Notes under the pieces: model-generated
Told to the model about the DNA's origin: nothing
What the model saw: the letters and a program-made list of their open reading frames with translations, nothing else
Database searches by the model: none
NCBI GenBank assembly: GCA_013399305.1
Contig: VXAI01000136.1
Location: 1 to 64,000, forward strand
Length of the DNA: 64,000 nucleotides
Source: Rostratula benghalensis
Lineage: Eukaryota; Chordata; Aves; Charadriiformes; Rostratulidae
Direction: 5' to 3'
Part shown: piece by piece, positions 37,633-50,060 of the stretch
Layout: the number at the start of each line of letters is the position of its first letter
How positions within the stretch are numbered: the stretch's first letter is position 1
Translations under genes and position numbers: made by a program

Positions 37633-38036
37633 ATCATAGAATTGTCTACTTTGGAAAGGACCTTTCAGATAATCAAGTCCAACCTAACATTGATAAAAAT
37701 CATCACAAAACCGTATCTCTAAGCACTATATCTACCCATCTTTTAAATACCTCCAGGAAAGATTCCACCACTTCCCTGTGCAGCCTGTTCCAATGCTTAC
37801 TAACCCTTTCCATGTAAAACTTTTTCTCAATATGCCATCTATATATCCTCTGGCACAACTTGAGGCTGTTTCCTCTTCTCTTGTTGGTTGTCACTTGGGC
37901 AAAGAGGCTGAACCCCACCTGGCTACAACCTCCTTTCAGGTAGTTCTAGAGAACAATAAGTTCTCCCCTCAGCCCCCTTTTCTCCAGGCTGGACAGCCCC
38001 AGCTCCCTCAACTTGTGAATACCTCAATCCTCCCCC
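37633..38036 (-). mobile_element. CR1 LINE fragment
   Basis: Reverse-oriented CR1: atcatagaattgtctacttt, then a taatcaagtccaacctaaca block, taaatacctccaggaaagat and ctccaggctggacagcccca. The 3' end is of the same type as the short tails at 10739 and 23712. Confidence 0.92.
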
Positions 38037-39378
38037 AAAGCCATAGATATCAGGCTTCAGTCTGACCTTATGGACAAAAGATTGTACCTGGGCTTCCCCA
38101 GTGGGAGGGAAGAGAAGCTTTCCTCCCTCTCAGGAGTCAGGGAGAGGCCTGACATGCATATTTCTGTGTGACAGTGGTGACATTGTGGCAAGCTCCCACT
38201 TTTTGCTGACAGCTTCACTACTGAAGCTCTTGCAAACCTGACCTACATGTGTGGGATTCACAATGCACGTGAAGGTTCTGCTGGTCCTTGGACAGAGTTC
38301 CTCCAGAGCATCCAGATGGGATACTGGGAAATCTTGGGCTATCAAACTTCCCTGAGTTTTTGCTTGAGTTGCAAGCTTTTCTGCTAGAAAAACAGGTAAG
38401 TGAGGTCACACTGAACTAATGGCTTCCAATGCCTTGTGCTCAGTGATAGCTCCCATCTGCTAATTAGATTTGATGGTTGCTTTTACTGCAGAAGAGCACT
38501 GCTGACTTGAGAGCATTTAATCAACCTCTAGTTGTGACTAAAGGCCAGATTCTGACTCCATTGAATTCCATTACATCTGGGTGACTTGACTGATTTCTAA
38601 GGTGTTTTATTCTGGCTTTCATTAATATGAATGCGATTATAATGAGGCTTCAGTTATGGTTCAGAAGAGATCTGGAGATAAAGAAGAGCAAACGTGAACA
38701 GTCACGTAAAGCGTGTGAAGTGTAGGCAATATCTAAGTGGGTTTAATCAGAGTGGGTTTGCAAAAGGGACAGCTGAGGTGTGACAGGGATGAGTAATTCA
38801 TGAGCATGAGCTTTCCTGGTATGAACACGGCCACTCCACTCCTGTATTTTTATTTGTCGTTTAAGTTACGGTGTCTGCCTTACCAAAACAAAACACAAAA
38901 CCCCAGGCCCCTGGACGTGATGTGCTAATGAAAGCAGACTGAGCAGATGGCTCTTGGGGACTGCACTTCACTTGTTATGCAACCCTGCTGTTCTTTCAGA
39001 GACAGAGCAGCCAGGCAGAATGCAGAAACAGAGCTAAACCTTCACAGCTTAATTTTTCACTCACTGTTAAAATAAAACAGAAAATGACCTGAAGAACTCT
39101 CCAAAAATAGAGGAAACAGTCGGGTGTGCAAGCTACAAAACTGATTTTCTTTTACCTTCCAATGTGAACAATTATCTCATTAGAGCACCACAGTTACAAC
39201 TGAAATGCACTCAACAAGTTTGTATCAGGGGAGGAGGGAAAAAGAACCATTCATCCACCAGGAAAACCCTGGTAGCATGGCCAAGGGAACGACCCCAGAC
39301 AGAACATACAGCCGCTCGTTTTTTGAGATACTACAGAATGAACCATGAAGACACCAGCTTAAACTGCAGGAATAATTT

Positions 39379-39396
39379 AAAAAAAAAAAAAAAAAA
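39379..39396. repeat. Poly-A tract
   Basis: Eighteen A on the + strand. I looked for a retrocopy directly to its left and found no recognisable coding sequence. Confidence 0.85.
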
Positions 39397-39994
39397 GGAA
39401 ATTCAAAGAGCTTTATACCAATTTAAGAATTTACCTGCAGACTCTAGATGGAGGTTAGAGAAATGAAGTCATCTTATGTGGACTTCCTGTAAACAATCCA
39501 GTGTTGCATTCAGTACATTTTAGTAGCTGGACTAGTCAAAAGAGGAGCAATATTTGTGATTTTAGGAAAACTGTACATTTTCCTTAAAAAAAATGCTGTG
39601 ATGTAATTTCTATACTACCTTCAAAGTTCCTCTGTAAGAGAGATGGAGGGTGTTTGGTTAAAATTTCCACAAAGACTGCACAGCGCATGCAAAGAATGAG
39701 TAGATGCTGATAGAACTTTTTGTTACTCAGGCAATATTATGCTGAAAAAGGATTAATTTACAGCTTTTCTGGTTTCAAGGATATTTTGCTGTAGTCAACC
39801 TTTACTATGTCGAAGAGTGAATTATCAGGCTGTGACAACTGCAGGGGTTGCAATATAACATGCAAAGACCAGTGAGATGATCGGTATCAACCATGCACAA
39901 GTTAGACTGATATTTTAACTGTTTTTACCTTATTTCAAAAGTAAGCATGTGCTGCCTTACAGTGTGGTTTGGACGGTCCCAAGCAGTCCCATCA

Positions 39995-40061
39995 GTCAGT
40001 GGGAGCGTCCAGATTCTTCTCAGTCTCCTTCTGCAGTCAGTGGGAGAGTCCAGATTCTTCT
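39995..40061. repeat. 41-bp near-duplication
   Basis: gtcagtgggagcgtccagat followed by tcttct occurs at 39995 and again at 40036 with one base changed. This makes about 1.6 copies of a 41-base unit. Confidence 0.8.
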
Positions 40062-40838
40062 GTAGACCTCGAGAAGCTGTGGGCAGAGAAGCTCTGAGGA
40101 ATTTAGCTGCAGATTTATTTATTTTTTTTCCCCAAATATTAGCATGCTCATCCCTAGGGAGCCAGGAGAGGAAAGGGTGCCCACACCTGGGTCACTGCGA
40201 CTCAGAGCCCAGCACCTGGACTTCAGCTGCCAGTGAAAGCAGGTTTGGAGTTGCCTGTGAGCTGAGGACACTGGAAAGTGCCATCTCCAATCCCCACAAA
40301 TGGGAAATTATTTACTTAATTACCGTTTTGTGTAAAAAATACAGTTAAAAGAACAGGGCTCATGAATGTTGCACTTTGAGACTGCAAATCCTGTGGCAAT
40401 TTTGTATGGAAGGAGCAGTGGACTTCAATTTTAAAAACATTATTTCGTGTATTTGGCAGACAACCATTGGAGTTTCCAACTAGTGGGTATTTTTTACCAG
40501 AGAAGGAGAGCTTTCCGTAAACAGAAGAAACAAACTGCCTTTTATTTGTTTACAAGGAAGTCCCTGTTATTTTTCCTCCTCTGGGTGAAAGTCCTAGGGA
40601 TACAGTCACGTATTGTACTGTTTCTTGCATTTTTACTAATGAAGCAATCCCATCTGTAGAAGCTCACAGTTGCCTTTCCCACTGAGCTCGATGGATCGAT
40701 GAAGGCCTATCACATTTTACTTAAGCTTATTGGAGAAAAAAAGATAGCACCAGCAGTAAATCAGGTCTGAGACATGCATTTTAGTTGCACAAATACAGCA
40801 TATGTGGAAATGAGAATGTGGGTAATTGGGTGTGCTTG

Positions 40839-40864
40839 TATATATATATATATGTATATATACA
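40839..40864. repeat. TA-rich microsatellite
   Basis: TA repeat interrupted by one G, followed by alternating purine-pyrimidine sequence (tacacatgcacatatgtatg). Confidence 0.85.
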
Positions 40865-42663
40865 CATGCACATATGTATGCATTGTTTAACTGAAAGAAC
40901 TGAAATTATTTAATTATTTAGGTAGGTAGAGGTGGAGGTTCTCAGTTTCCTAAGAGGAAACTTAATGTATGAAGTATTTAATGATGTGCTAATCTTGTAG
41001 GAAATTGATGAAGATTAAAAATAGAACGGTGTTCTGCCGAAACCAAACATATGATGTGATGTCTAATCAAATCAAAATCATACAAAGCATGGAGGAACTG
41101 TCAGATTTGTATGGTATGCAGCTCGGGTAGATCATGGTTGTCAAATCCCTGCTGTAGAGTTAATAAATCAAACCCAGCATGACTGGTGCCACTTTTCCTC
41201 TCTGCTCTACTCTCCTATAAATAGCTCACCGTTCAGTGGGAGCTGTGGCAACTTTCCCAGCAAGAATACGATAACAAAGATGTCTCTTCCACACCTGCCT
41301 CTGGCCCTTTTTCACTACCACCGACTCTTGGTAGAATTAAGAATACGCTACTCATTACTAGGAATTTACTTTTTGTATTTGGTCCCCTTTCCCTGAATTA
41401 CAGAGAAAGAAATGAGGGGGTTGTTGGGATGTTGCACTGTATTTTTTTACACAACGTCACAAATATAAATAAACTTCTGTGCTACATTTGGAAAAGCTTC
41501 TGGCAAAGTTTGCTTTCTCGCATGTGTTTCTATCTCAGTCCACCTGTGTGGAGTTCATTCTGTGCTAGACTGAAGGAGTAGCACATAGTAACATTTCTTC
41601 TTAATTTCCATTTTTTCAAATATAATTTCCTGTCTTGCAGGCGCCTGTATAAGAAAGCAACCCCCAATCCAAAAGTCCTTAAAAGAACAAGGAAACATGG
41701 CATTTAAATCTGCATGGTTCCAGCTGTGCTGCTGTCTCCAGACAGTCTGACATCACCCTAGCAAAGGAAAAAACACGCTGTACAGCTGTAATAGGATTAA
41801 ACAGTATAAACCTGCAAGCTGAAATGTGATTAATACAGGGTATTTTTGAGTCCTGTGGTGATTATACTGCCACACTGAGAATACCAGAATCTGTTTATTA
41901 GAAGCATTTTCAATATGTATAGATTTTTTACTGAAGTTATGTATAATTGTTGCCTTTCTCTCAGACCTGCAGGAGGTAATTTTTAAATTAACTGTGCAGT
42001 GTAATCAGTATCAGTAGACTCTACAATCCTGAGATGGCAAGAATTATGATAAGCCTCATACTAAGCTCTGGAGAGATTTGTACATGTGCAGTTTGTATTG
42101 CCCCATTTTTATTAGCATTTTCATTATAAAGTTGTTACTGGAACCATAAAGTTAATGTTCTGTAACAAGAAAGCAGCAATTATGCTGCCCTAAACACAGA
42201 ACTCCACATTAAACATAGCAGATAAAAATAACAAGCAGATACAGTTACTCCAGACAGATACTGTGGAAAAGAAAATGAAGCATTTACATTAAGTAATAAC
42301 AACTTTTCTTTCTTAAGCGTAAAACCTATTTCCAAAAAAGCTCCTATAATTTCTGAGTATTCATCTCCTTTGCATTTTCAAGTAGGACTTCCAAAAGCGC
42401 ACAGCATCAGCTTGATTTCAAAGGGAAAATAAAACTGAGGTAAAAAAATATGTGCTGAGTTGCTGTGAAATTTCCCCTTAAACCCACGTAGTGGTGGAGT
42501 GGCTTTTGCCACACAGATGAACAAACTGGACTGAACAGGGACGAAAATAAAATCACTTTAAGAATTAAGTGTTTGTTGGTTTGTTTTTTTTTTTTTCAAT
42601 ATACTACTTTGAGCTTCTCTCTGGAGGAATCCATGTTTTTATTCAGATTTAAAAAAATTATAT

Positions 42664-42676
42664 TATATATATATAT
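42664..42676. repeat. Short TA microsatellite
   Basis: About six TA units within an AT-rich stretch of some 60 bases. Confidence 0.75.
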
Positions 42677-43493
42677 ACACTTTATATACCCTAAATTATA
42701 TACTTAAAATATTTGAGAACATTCTTTTTCATGTTCTGTCCCAAAATCTGTTGAATACCTCCGTAGCTGTAAATACAGCTAGAGTTTTCCCTTAGCAGAA
42801 AAACAGTTTACAAAACCCAGGAAGAAATACTTAATTACTTAACAAACTTCAGTTTTTGCTCTCATTAAACAATGGTGCTCTTATTTAAAAAGAAATAAAA
42901 TGTGTTGCCTGGGTGGTAATACATATTCACCCAGGTCTCTGAGTTGGAGGTGAAGGTGATGGGCTCAGACTGTCTCTACAGGGTATAATGACAGCTGATG
43001 GTTGCACTGATTGGCTTAAAAACCTGATTAATTGGCTAAAATTAAAGCAGCGATGTTAGGGATGGATGCCTGGTGGAACAGCTCCTTTTCCCACTCTCTC
43101 CTGTCTGCTCAGTTGTTTCAGTGCAGTTGGCTGTGGGCTGCTTGAGAGAACTAATCCAGGTTACAAATAACTATTTTTAAACAGGTTTCAGGTGTAGATT
43201 GTTTTGCAGCTTGGCTATAGAGCTGTGCAGAGGGCACCAGGTAGAGTGAGACGGCAATAAACTCACTGGCAAGGAAAGTGGGGAATAGAAAACACTCAAA
43301 CTTATGGTACAGTACTACTGACAAACTGGAAAATATTTTTGTAAATATCTGTGGGTTTGGTTCCAAGCATTCAGTAATCTGGAAGTGTTCTTTGTTTTTT
43401 TTAAAGTTCAGCTGTAACACTTCTCAAAGTGGGAACATGCAAAGGGGGGCTCAAGTCATAAATACACTGATTAGTATTAACACATCAGCTTGA

Positions 43494-43561
43494 AAGAACA
43501 ATCCTATCAAAGTGATGAGAAGAACAATTCTATCAAAGTTATGAGAAGAACAATCCTATCA
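43494..43561. repeat. 26-bp tandem repeat, 2.6 copies
   Basis: The unit begins agaacaatcctatcaaagtg and ends atgaga. Copies start at 43494, 43520 and 43546, with two single-base differences. No coding context. Confidence 0.9.
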
Positions 43562-46500
43562 TTTAAGTTAAAATATTTTAACTACATGAAAGGATAACAA
43601 TTTTGTATTTCAATGTTTCAGTCTTTAAATAACATCCAATAACATACTTGAGGAAATAAAAAAAAAAAAATCTAGTTCCTGACGCACTAATCAAAAGGAG
43701 TAAAAAGCCCCCACATCCCAAAGTAGTGCTGTTCAGAAGACTTTTTTTCTGAATTGCCTCATGTAGTTCATGCCTGTCCTGTGCTGCAATGCCCTTCGTC
43801 AGGAAAGAACTGGGAAAAGCTCCACGAGAGTTTGTAAAGCGCCATTGTAAGAATATTCCTCCCACCTGGGTCTCAAACTGCTTTTTGCTCAAACCGCTTT
43901 TCTAAAAAATATGAAATCAGAGAAAAATGCCAAGAGTTCAGTGAGAATTTTGTACTTCCCTCCCCAGTTTGTGAGTGCAGCAAACTGACAGGCAGTGAAG
44001 TGCACTTGTGTTAGTTAAGGTCCACAACAGACATTGTGGGTTGTTTCTGCGATAAGCATACACAAAGTTGATTTGAAGATTTTTTTTTTGTTACAGTATT
44101 TCTTAGAAGATTTAGTTTGTCACACCAGTTCTGCACTTCTATGAGAATGCTCTATGCATTCTACCTCATAAAGTGCTAAAGGCTTTTTGTCCCTAAAGTA
44201 TGGCAGTAAAATAAAAATCAGTAAGGTTGGAAAGTCAAGCACTGGAAGTTCTTTAAGCTTCAAAGTCACGACTGTCACCACAGTTCAGTTTTTATCCTCT
44301 TGCTGATATTTTTTGTTGCAGATCCTTAGGCCTGTGATCTCATAATTTACTGTTTTCTCTCCCAGGACTCCTGGTTCATTTAAGCAATTAAATAGCACTT
44401 GGTTTGTGCTCTATAGAGAGCTTTGCATCCTCCCTGTGGCTTAATTAATTTTCTTCTGGGTGCTTATGGGACATTTTTATTGATTTGCTTCTTCAACAAA
44501 ACCAGCTTTTCACAAAATGCTTGTGGGGAAAAAAAGGAAAGTGATGCTTTGAAGGTTAGGGTAAAAGGTTTCCCTAACTTTTTCTGTTCAATAACCTCAT
44601 TTAAGGACAGATGCTAAAATTTTCAGCTATAGCAATTCCCAATACTTTTCAAAGCACATCACAAGACAGCACAGTAAGCACCCAGAACAGGAGGAAGACA
44701 CAATTAATGAATACCATTTCTATATGATAAAGGAACTCTCTGAGAAAAGTATTATCCTCCTGAAAAATTTGTTCCTAATTTCCCTTTGTGAAACCTCACG
44801 TTTACTTCTCCACATCATTCCAGCTTGTGTAACAAATGAGGCAGAGTCTGCTTTTACAGACAACCCTCTGCTGTGGAGCCCTAACTCCTATCTAGGTCAG
44901 GTCCATCAACAAAACTCGATGGGTCAGAGATCCTGTGCAAATGGGGTGTACATGGCTGCGATGTCAAAGATTCCCAGAAGCAGCTCATGCAAACCCAAAT
45001 GGAAACGAAAGCCATACGAGGCAGTACTCATTGTAACTTTTCATTGATTTTACTATAGTTCTGTGGAACCACTCTTACTGAAGAGCTAAGCAAGGTGCAC
45101 TCTGGTATCACACCTGTGAAAACACATTTTCAGTGAAGTGGTTTTTCCTATTCTTTGTGAATAAAGCCAAACCACCTAAGTGGGAAAAGGAGGTGGTCTC
45201 TGCTGTGCCCTCACTAAGGGCACTGACACTCTCTTCAAGAATCCCAGCTCCAGAAGCAGGCTGAAGCCCTGTGCAATGCTTGATGTGCTCTTCATGTCAA
45301 CTTTGCATCCTCTGTAGGGTTTTTCATTATTGTTGTAGGAGAGTTGTTAGCTAAGGAGAAGTCAATGGTACTGGCTAGACACGTAGGTAGGCTAGAACAA
45401 AGAACTACTCAGTGGACTGAAGAGAAGGAAACAGGAGCTGTATTTGATGAACACTTGTGTGTGCAGGAGCTTATCTGTAAGTGACTAGACAGAAGTTGGG
45501 GCGAAATAAAGTACCTGGGAAGAGCCTTTGAGGAAAATAGGAAAGATGCACTTGTGAATGAAAACAGGGACTGAGAGGTGAAAAGTAACGAGAGGCCAGA
45601 CATGGAGATATGCAAGACAGGCAAGGAATGCACGGGGGGAAAGTGCACTTTGGATTCAGTCAATAAGGAAACCAGGACAGAATGAGATGAATAAACAGAC
45701 CAGGATCAGATTCCCTCTTGAGGTGAGGGAAGGGACAAGTGTCCAGAGACCATGCTGCCTTCAGAAGTGGGACTTGAATTTCACAAATATTCCTCTTGTT
45801 TTCAGGAGATACCACTGAAACTCCTTTGTATCTTGGCACCTTTCATCGCCCCCTTTGAGAGGGCACTTACAATGGATGCTAGTTCTCCTCTTGGCTGGAT
45901 CCTGTGTGCTGCATCTGAACTCACTCCGGTGATGAGTTATGTGGGCTTTAATATGGTGGAATTTCTGGAAGAACTTGAGGGTATTTCTGTTTAAGCTGTG
46001 GAAACTGTGATTCAGAGTTGCAAAGACTTTGCTTTAATCTGGCTCTGTGCCCTGGCCTGGCACCCCGGCCGGTGATAGCTGTTCTCTCCTCACCTCTGAC
46101 AGAAACACCTCCCAGCACGGAGATTCAAGCTCTGTATTTTTTTTGTCTTTGGTAAAGAACAAGCCTTGATCGACGTGGCCTTTTACACAAGCTTGTGATT
46201 GTGCAAAGCAGAACTACGTGAAAAAAAAAAATATATATGTAAAAAAGTAACAAACCATGTGTCACACTGATGCTCAAGCAGCGGTTCTAACTATGTGAAA
46301 GATTTGGGGCGAGCTCTTTTCTTGGCAGGAGAATCATCCCTACTTGCTGTCGTGAGGGTCGGTGACTCAAGGACCACAGAATGCTCTTTCAATGCCAAGG
46401 TAAGGATGAATATTAGTCATGTCCTAAAAAGAGCACAAACCTTTCCTTTCTTGGTGGTGAGTGCCTGAGCAGGCATGTGTTTCTGTCTTTATTGCTCCTG

Positions 46501-46581
46501 GTAGGAAATATTCTCCAGAAAATGGTAGGTGCAGCAGTGAGCAGGCATGAGAAGAGGGGCAAGAAAGGGATTGGCAAGGAT

Positions 46582-46741
46582 ACGGGTTGGAAGGACCTTT
46601 AGAAATCAGCCAGTCCCACCCCCTGCCAAAGCAGGTTCACCCAAAGCAGGTTGGAAAGGAACACATCCAGGTGGGTTTTTGGATATCTCCAGAGAAGGAG
46701 ACTCCAGACCTTCTCTGGGCTCTGGCACCCTCAAAGAAGGT
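46582..46741 (-). mobile_element. CR1 3' fragment
   Basis: Reverse-oriented, short: acgggttggaaggaccttta, then a ccaaagcaggttcaccc block, tctccagagaaggagactcc and accctcaaagaaggtg. It carries an internal deletion relative to the longer copies. Confidence 0.85.
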
Positions 46742-47013
46742 GATGAGGGTGAGCCAAGACAGCAAGCTAAACACAAAGGCAGACTCCTAAGTTTTGCTTC
46801 TCATCAGCTCAGAATACCCGTGCCTGACTGTTGTAATGTTGCTCTGTCACTCAGGTCAGAGGAGACAAATTAAGTAAATTAGCAAACGAGTCTGACCACA
46901 GCCTCTGAAAAGCTCTGGTCTTCCTTCCCTTCTGCCTTGTATGCAGGCTCTGACATAAATTCTCAAGAACATGTTTCTGTATTGGCTGTCTCACACAAGT
47001 CATTCTGAGCAAG

Positions 47014-47268
47014 AAACAAGAGGAAATAGGCAAAAACCCGAATATAAGAAATTCCATCTAAACACAAGGAGGAACTTTTTCCCTTTGAGGGTGGCAGAGC
47101 ACTGGAACAGACTGCCCAGAGAGGTCGTGGAGTCTCTGCCTCTGGTGACATTCAAAACCTGCACATTCCCGTGCAACTTGCTCTGGGGGGACCCGTTTTG
47201 GCAGGGGGGTTGGACTAGATGATGTCTCCAGAGATCCCTTCCAACCCCTTATCATTCTGTCATTCCGT
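47014..47268 (+). mobile_element. CR1 3' tail fragment
   Basis: A + strand CR1 end with agggtggcagagcactggaa, tgcccagagaggtcgtggag and ggttggactagatgatgtct, ending in atcattctgtcattccgt. With the - strand fragment 270 bases to the left it forms an inverted pair. Confidence 0.92.
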
Positions 47269-48742
47269 AAGCAAGAGGAATATTGGTGGGGTGAACACTG
47301 GTAGAGTAGAGGTGCCCAGGCCAAAGCCTTTCTGTTGGGGCCCAGGACTCGGGCTGATTCCGGCCAAGCTCTCCAGTAAAACCTTTCTTGTACTTTCAAT
47401 TTGCATCTGTAGCAACTAAGGGAGCGAAACTCAAGACTGTTTAATGCTGTGAGTAGTGTAACAGAATGTGACACCAGCTAGGAGAGGTGACTTTGTTTTA
47501 CACACAGATGATCTGACTTCCTCACGCTCACCCTGCTATGTGCACAAGCTGTAGTTCTTTTGCTGTCATCTTTCATGTCTGCTTTAAGGGAATTTGCATC
47601 ACTGAGCCCTTGCACGTGATAGATTGTTCTGTGCAGGCCAAAAGACTCTTAAAAGAATAAAGGAAGGGGTAAAACCATGAGGCTGGCTGTCAGGTCCCAA
47701 TTATTTCAGGATCTGGCAGAGGCGGCTAGGGAAAATTAAAAAAAAGGAAAAAAAAAAAATAAAAAAAGGAAAATTGCTGACTGGAATACAGTAGAAATGG
47801 TCAGAAAATGGCCAAGCGATGGCAGAGGTTGCTCAGCCCCAGAGCTGTGGTGAAATCAGGTTTAGGGCTCTGGAGTGAACAATCATGATGTGGATTATCA
47901 TAAAGATAATCATCATTATTATCTCACATATATATAAATCCTAGGTTAAAAAAAAGTTTTGTCAAACTAAGAAATACATAGGTTTTGTGGCTGAATTTTG
48001 CTTGTCACAGTAAGATTTAATCAGTGATGCTTAACCATATTTTTATAAGCTATTCCTCGGTTAATATGTATGCATTTTGTCTTCCAAAAGGAAATTATTT
48101 AGGTTTATTACTGTAACTAATACTGAAATGAATTCTTGCTTTGACAAATTTTACTCTTTACACTTAATTGAGTACATCTGCAGTACGACAAAAAAAGAAT
48201 GTAATACTGCTAATATTTAGGAAGGATAATGAGACTCCTACACATTCATTTGTACTGAAATTAACTACAGCAACAGACACTACAGAATTCAGCATTAAAT
48301 TAATATTGAATGCAAACAACATTTATGATGATTTAAGAGTGAAAGTGATAAAGCTGGTATTCAGTGGCCGTTAAAGTAGAACCAAAACAGAAAAGCAACA
48401 GACCAGGAAAGGATGAAGCAGAAGTGTTTATCAGGATTCTAGTGGCATGCACTGCACTGTGCCACGGAAGTACCTGTCTTCAAGCTCCTGTCAGAAACCA
48501 AAAACAAACAAAAAAACCTAAAGAAATAATACCCAAATTCATAAATTAGGAGCTGGATAAAAAAAAAATAAAAAAATAAAATCGCATGTTCCTTCACGCT
48601 GATCTATGGCTTGCTGAGGCAAACGTAAGACTTCTGAAGTGCACTCAGATAAATAAAAGCTGATGGTACAGTTGTGGTCTTAAGCATGAGGCTAAATATC
48701 CACCTGAGCTACATCACAATGTTTATGGACTCCAGAGTATGG
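47269..48742. other. Non-coding stretch before the ZFAT CpG island
   Basis: No gene recognised. A-rich low-complexity sequence lies at about 47738-47770 and 48558-48582. Confidence 0.6.
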
Positions 48743-48755
48743 TGGGAATTGTATT
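48743..48755 (-). promoter_or_regulatory. ZNF143/SBS-like promoter motif
   Basis: On the - strand this reads aatacaattccca. It fits the common promoter motif ACTAYRNNNCCCR bound by ZNF143-type factors with one mismatch. It lies about 100 bases outside the CpG island. The match is seen directly; use by the promoter is inference. Confidence 0.35.
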
Positions 48756-48839
48756 TTCCCCAAAATTTGTCCAATTACCTTGTAGTAAATAAGCACCTTA
48801 ATCAAGTCACACGATTGTAATCACTGGCAGCAAATTAAA

Positions 48840-50060
48840 ACGGCTTCGGAACCGAAGGGCTGTGTCACTACGAAGCCTCTCTTCAGAAGCGGGAACCTAA
48901 GTCCTGTTCTCCTCAGGGCCCCGGGGCAGGGACGGGGCTGCTCCCGGCTACGCGCGGTGGAGAGAGGCGGGGAGACTTCACCCCAGCGGGCAGAACCGGT
49001 GACCGGAGGAGAATCCCCACATCGCCTCCGCGTACCCAGCCCCTTTTCCCCCGGGATCCAGGCCCTTTCCCGCCGCTGGGTCCGTACGAGCGGATCCTAC
49101 GCGGCCCGAGGAGTCCCCGGAGGCCGCTGAGGGGAGCGGGCGCGCGACCGCCGCTACGCANNNNNNNNNNNNNNNNNNNNNNNNNNNNNNNNNNNNNNNN
49201 NNNNNNNNNNNNNNNNNNNNNNNNNNNNNNNNNNNNNNNNNNNNNNNNNNNNNNNNNNNNNNNNNNNNNNNNNNNNNNNNNNNNNNNNNNNNNNNNNNNN
49301 NNNNNNNNNNNNNNNNNNNNNNNNNNNNNNNNNNNNNNNNNNNNNNNNNNNNNNNNNNNNNNNNNNNNNNNNNNNNNNNNNNNNNNNNNNNNNNNNNNNN
49401 NNNNNNNNNNNNNNNNNNNNNNNNNNNNNNNNNNNNNNNNNNNNNNNNNNNNNNNNNNNNNNNNNNNNNNNNNNNNNNNNNNNNNNNNNNNNNNNNNNNN
49501 NNNNNNNNNNNNNNNNNNNNNNNNNNNNNNNNNNNNNNNNNNNNNNNNNNNNNNNNNNNNNNNNNNNNNNNNNNNNNNNNNNNNNNNNNNNNNNNNNNNN
49601 NNNNNNNNNNNNNNNNNNNNNNNNNNNNNNNNNNNNNNNNNNNNNNNNNNNNNNNNNNNNNNNNNNNNNNNNNNNNNNNNNNNNNNNNNNNNNNNNNNNN
49701 NNNNNNNNNNNNNNNNNNNNNNNNNNNNNNNNNNNNNNNNNNNNNNNNNNNNNNNNNNNNNNNNNNNNNNNNNNNNNNNNNNNNNNNNNNNNNNNNNNNN
49801 NNNNNNNNNNNNNNNNNNNNNNNNNNNNNNNNNNNNNNNNNNNNNNNNNNNNNNNNNNNNNNNNNNNNACGGAGGGGTGAGGGAAGGCCGCCATGTGCCT
49901 GTGGGGAGGCGCCGGGGCGGTCCCAGCCCGGTCTCTGGAGCAGCTGTGGGACCGCTGCGGTCTGAGGGGATCCGGGGGGTGGCCCCGAGGTCGCCGAAGG
50001 GCTGGGACCGTCCCCAGGTCTCAGGGGGAGACCTGGATAAGAGCAGCGGCTGGGCTGTTT
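48840..50060. promoter_or_regulatory. ZFAT: CpG island, ZFAT promoter and first-exon region
   Basis: Both sides of the assembly gap are very GC- and CpG-rich (48840-49160 and 49869-50060), in sharp contrast to the AT-rich sequence on either side. CpG islands of this kind mark vertebrate promoters. ZFAT coding exon 2 follows about 10 kb downstream on the + strand, and no other gene start is visible, so I assign the island to ZFAT. A donor-like ggaggg|gtgagg lies just after the gap (GT at 49877) and could end exon 1. The start codon is then probably inside the gap. A GCCGCC-ATG at 49893 opens 77 codons but probably lies in intron 1. The palindrome CTTCGGAACCGAAG is at 48844-48857. Confidence 0.82.
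49161..49868. other. Assembly gap (708 N)
   Basis: A run of N in the middle of the CpG island. ORFs that seem to cross it are artefacts. It probably hides the ZFAT transcription start and the codons before exon 2. Confidence 1.

Larger units (their letters stand above)
38037..46581. other. CR1-free intergenic block upstream of ZFAT
   Basis: About 8.5 kb without any CR1 or recognisable gene. It is AT-rich, with a 41-bp near-duplication (39995-40061), an 18-A run (39379-39396), TA microsatellites (40839 and 42664) and a 26-bp tandem repeat (43494-43561). ORFs are short and family-less. Confidence 0.55.

Noticed and set aside
39000..39396. Retrocopy ending in the 18-A tract
   Set aside because: The sequence to the left of the A run has no recognisable coding content or target-site duplication.
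41600..41770. Exon-like segment after cctgtcttgcag
   Set aside because: The acceptor is good, but no donor of reasonable quality follows and no frame looks coding.
45409..45663. 84-codon - strand ORF rich in Ser/Phe
   Set aside because: Low-complexity composition from purine-rich + strand DNA; no family resemblance.
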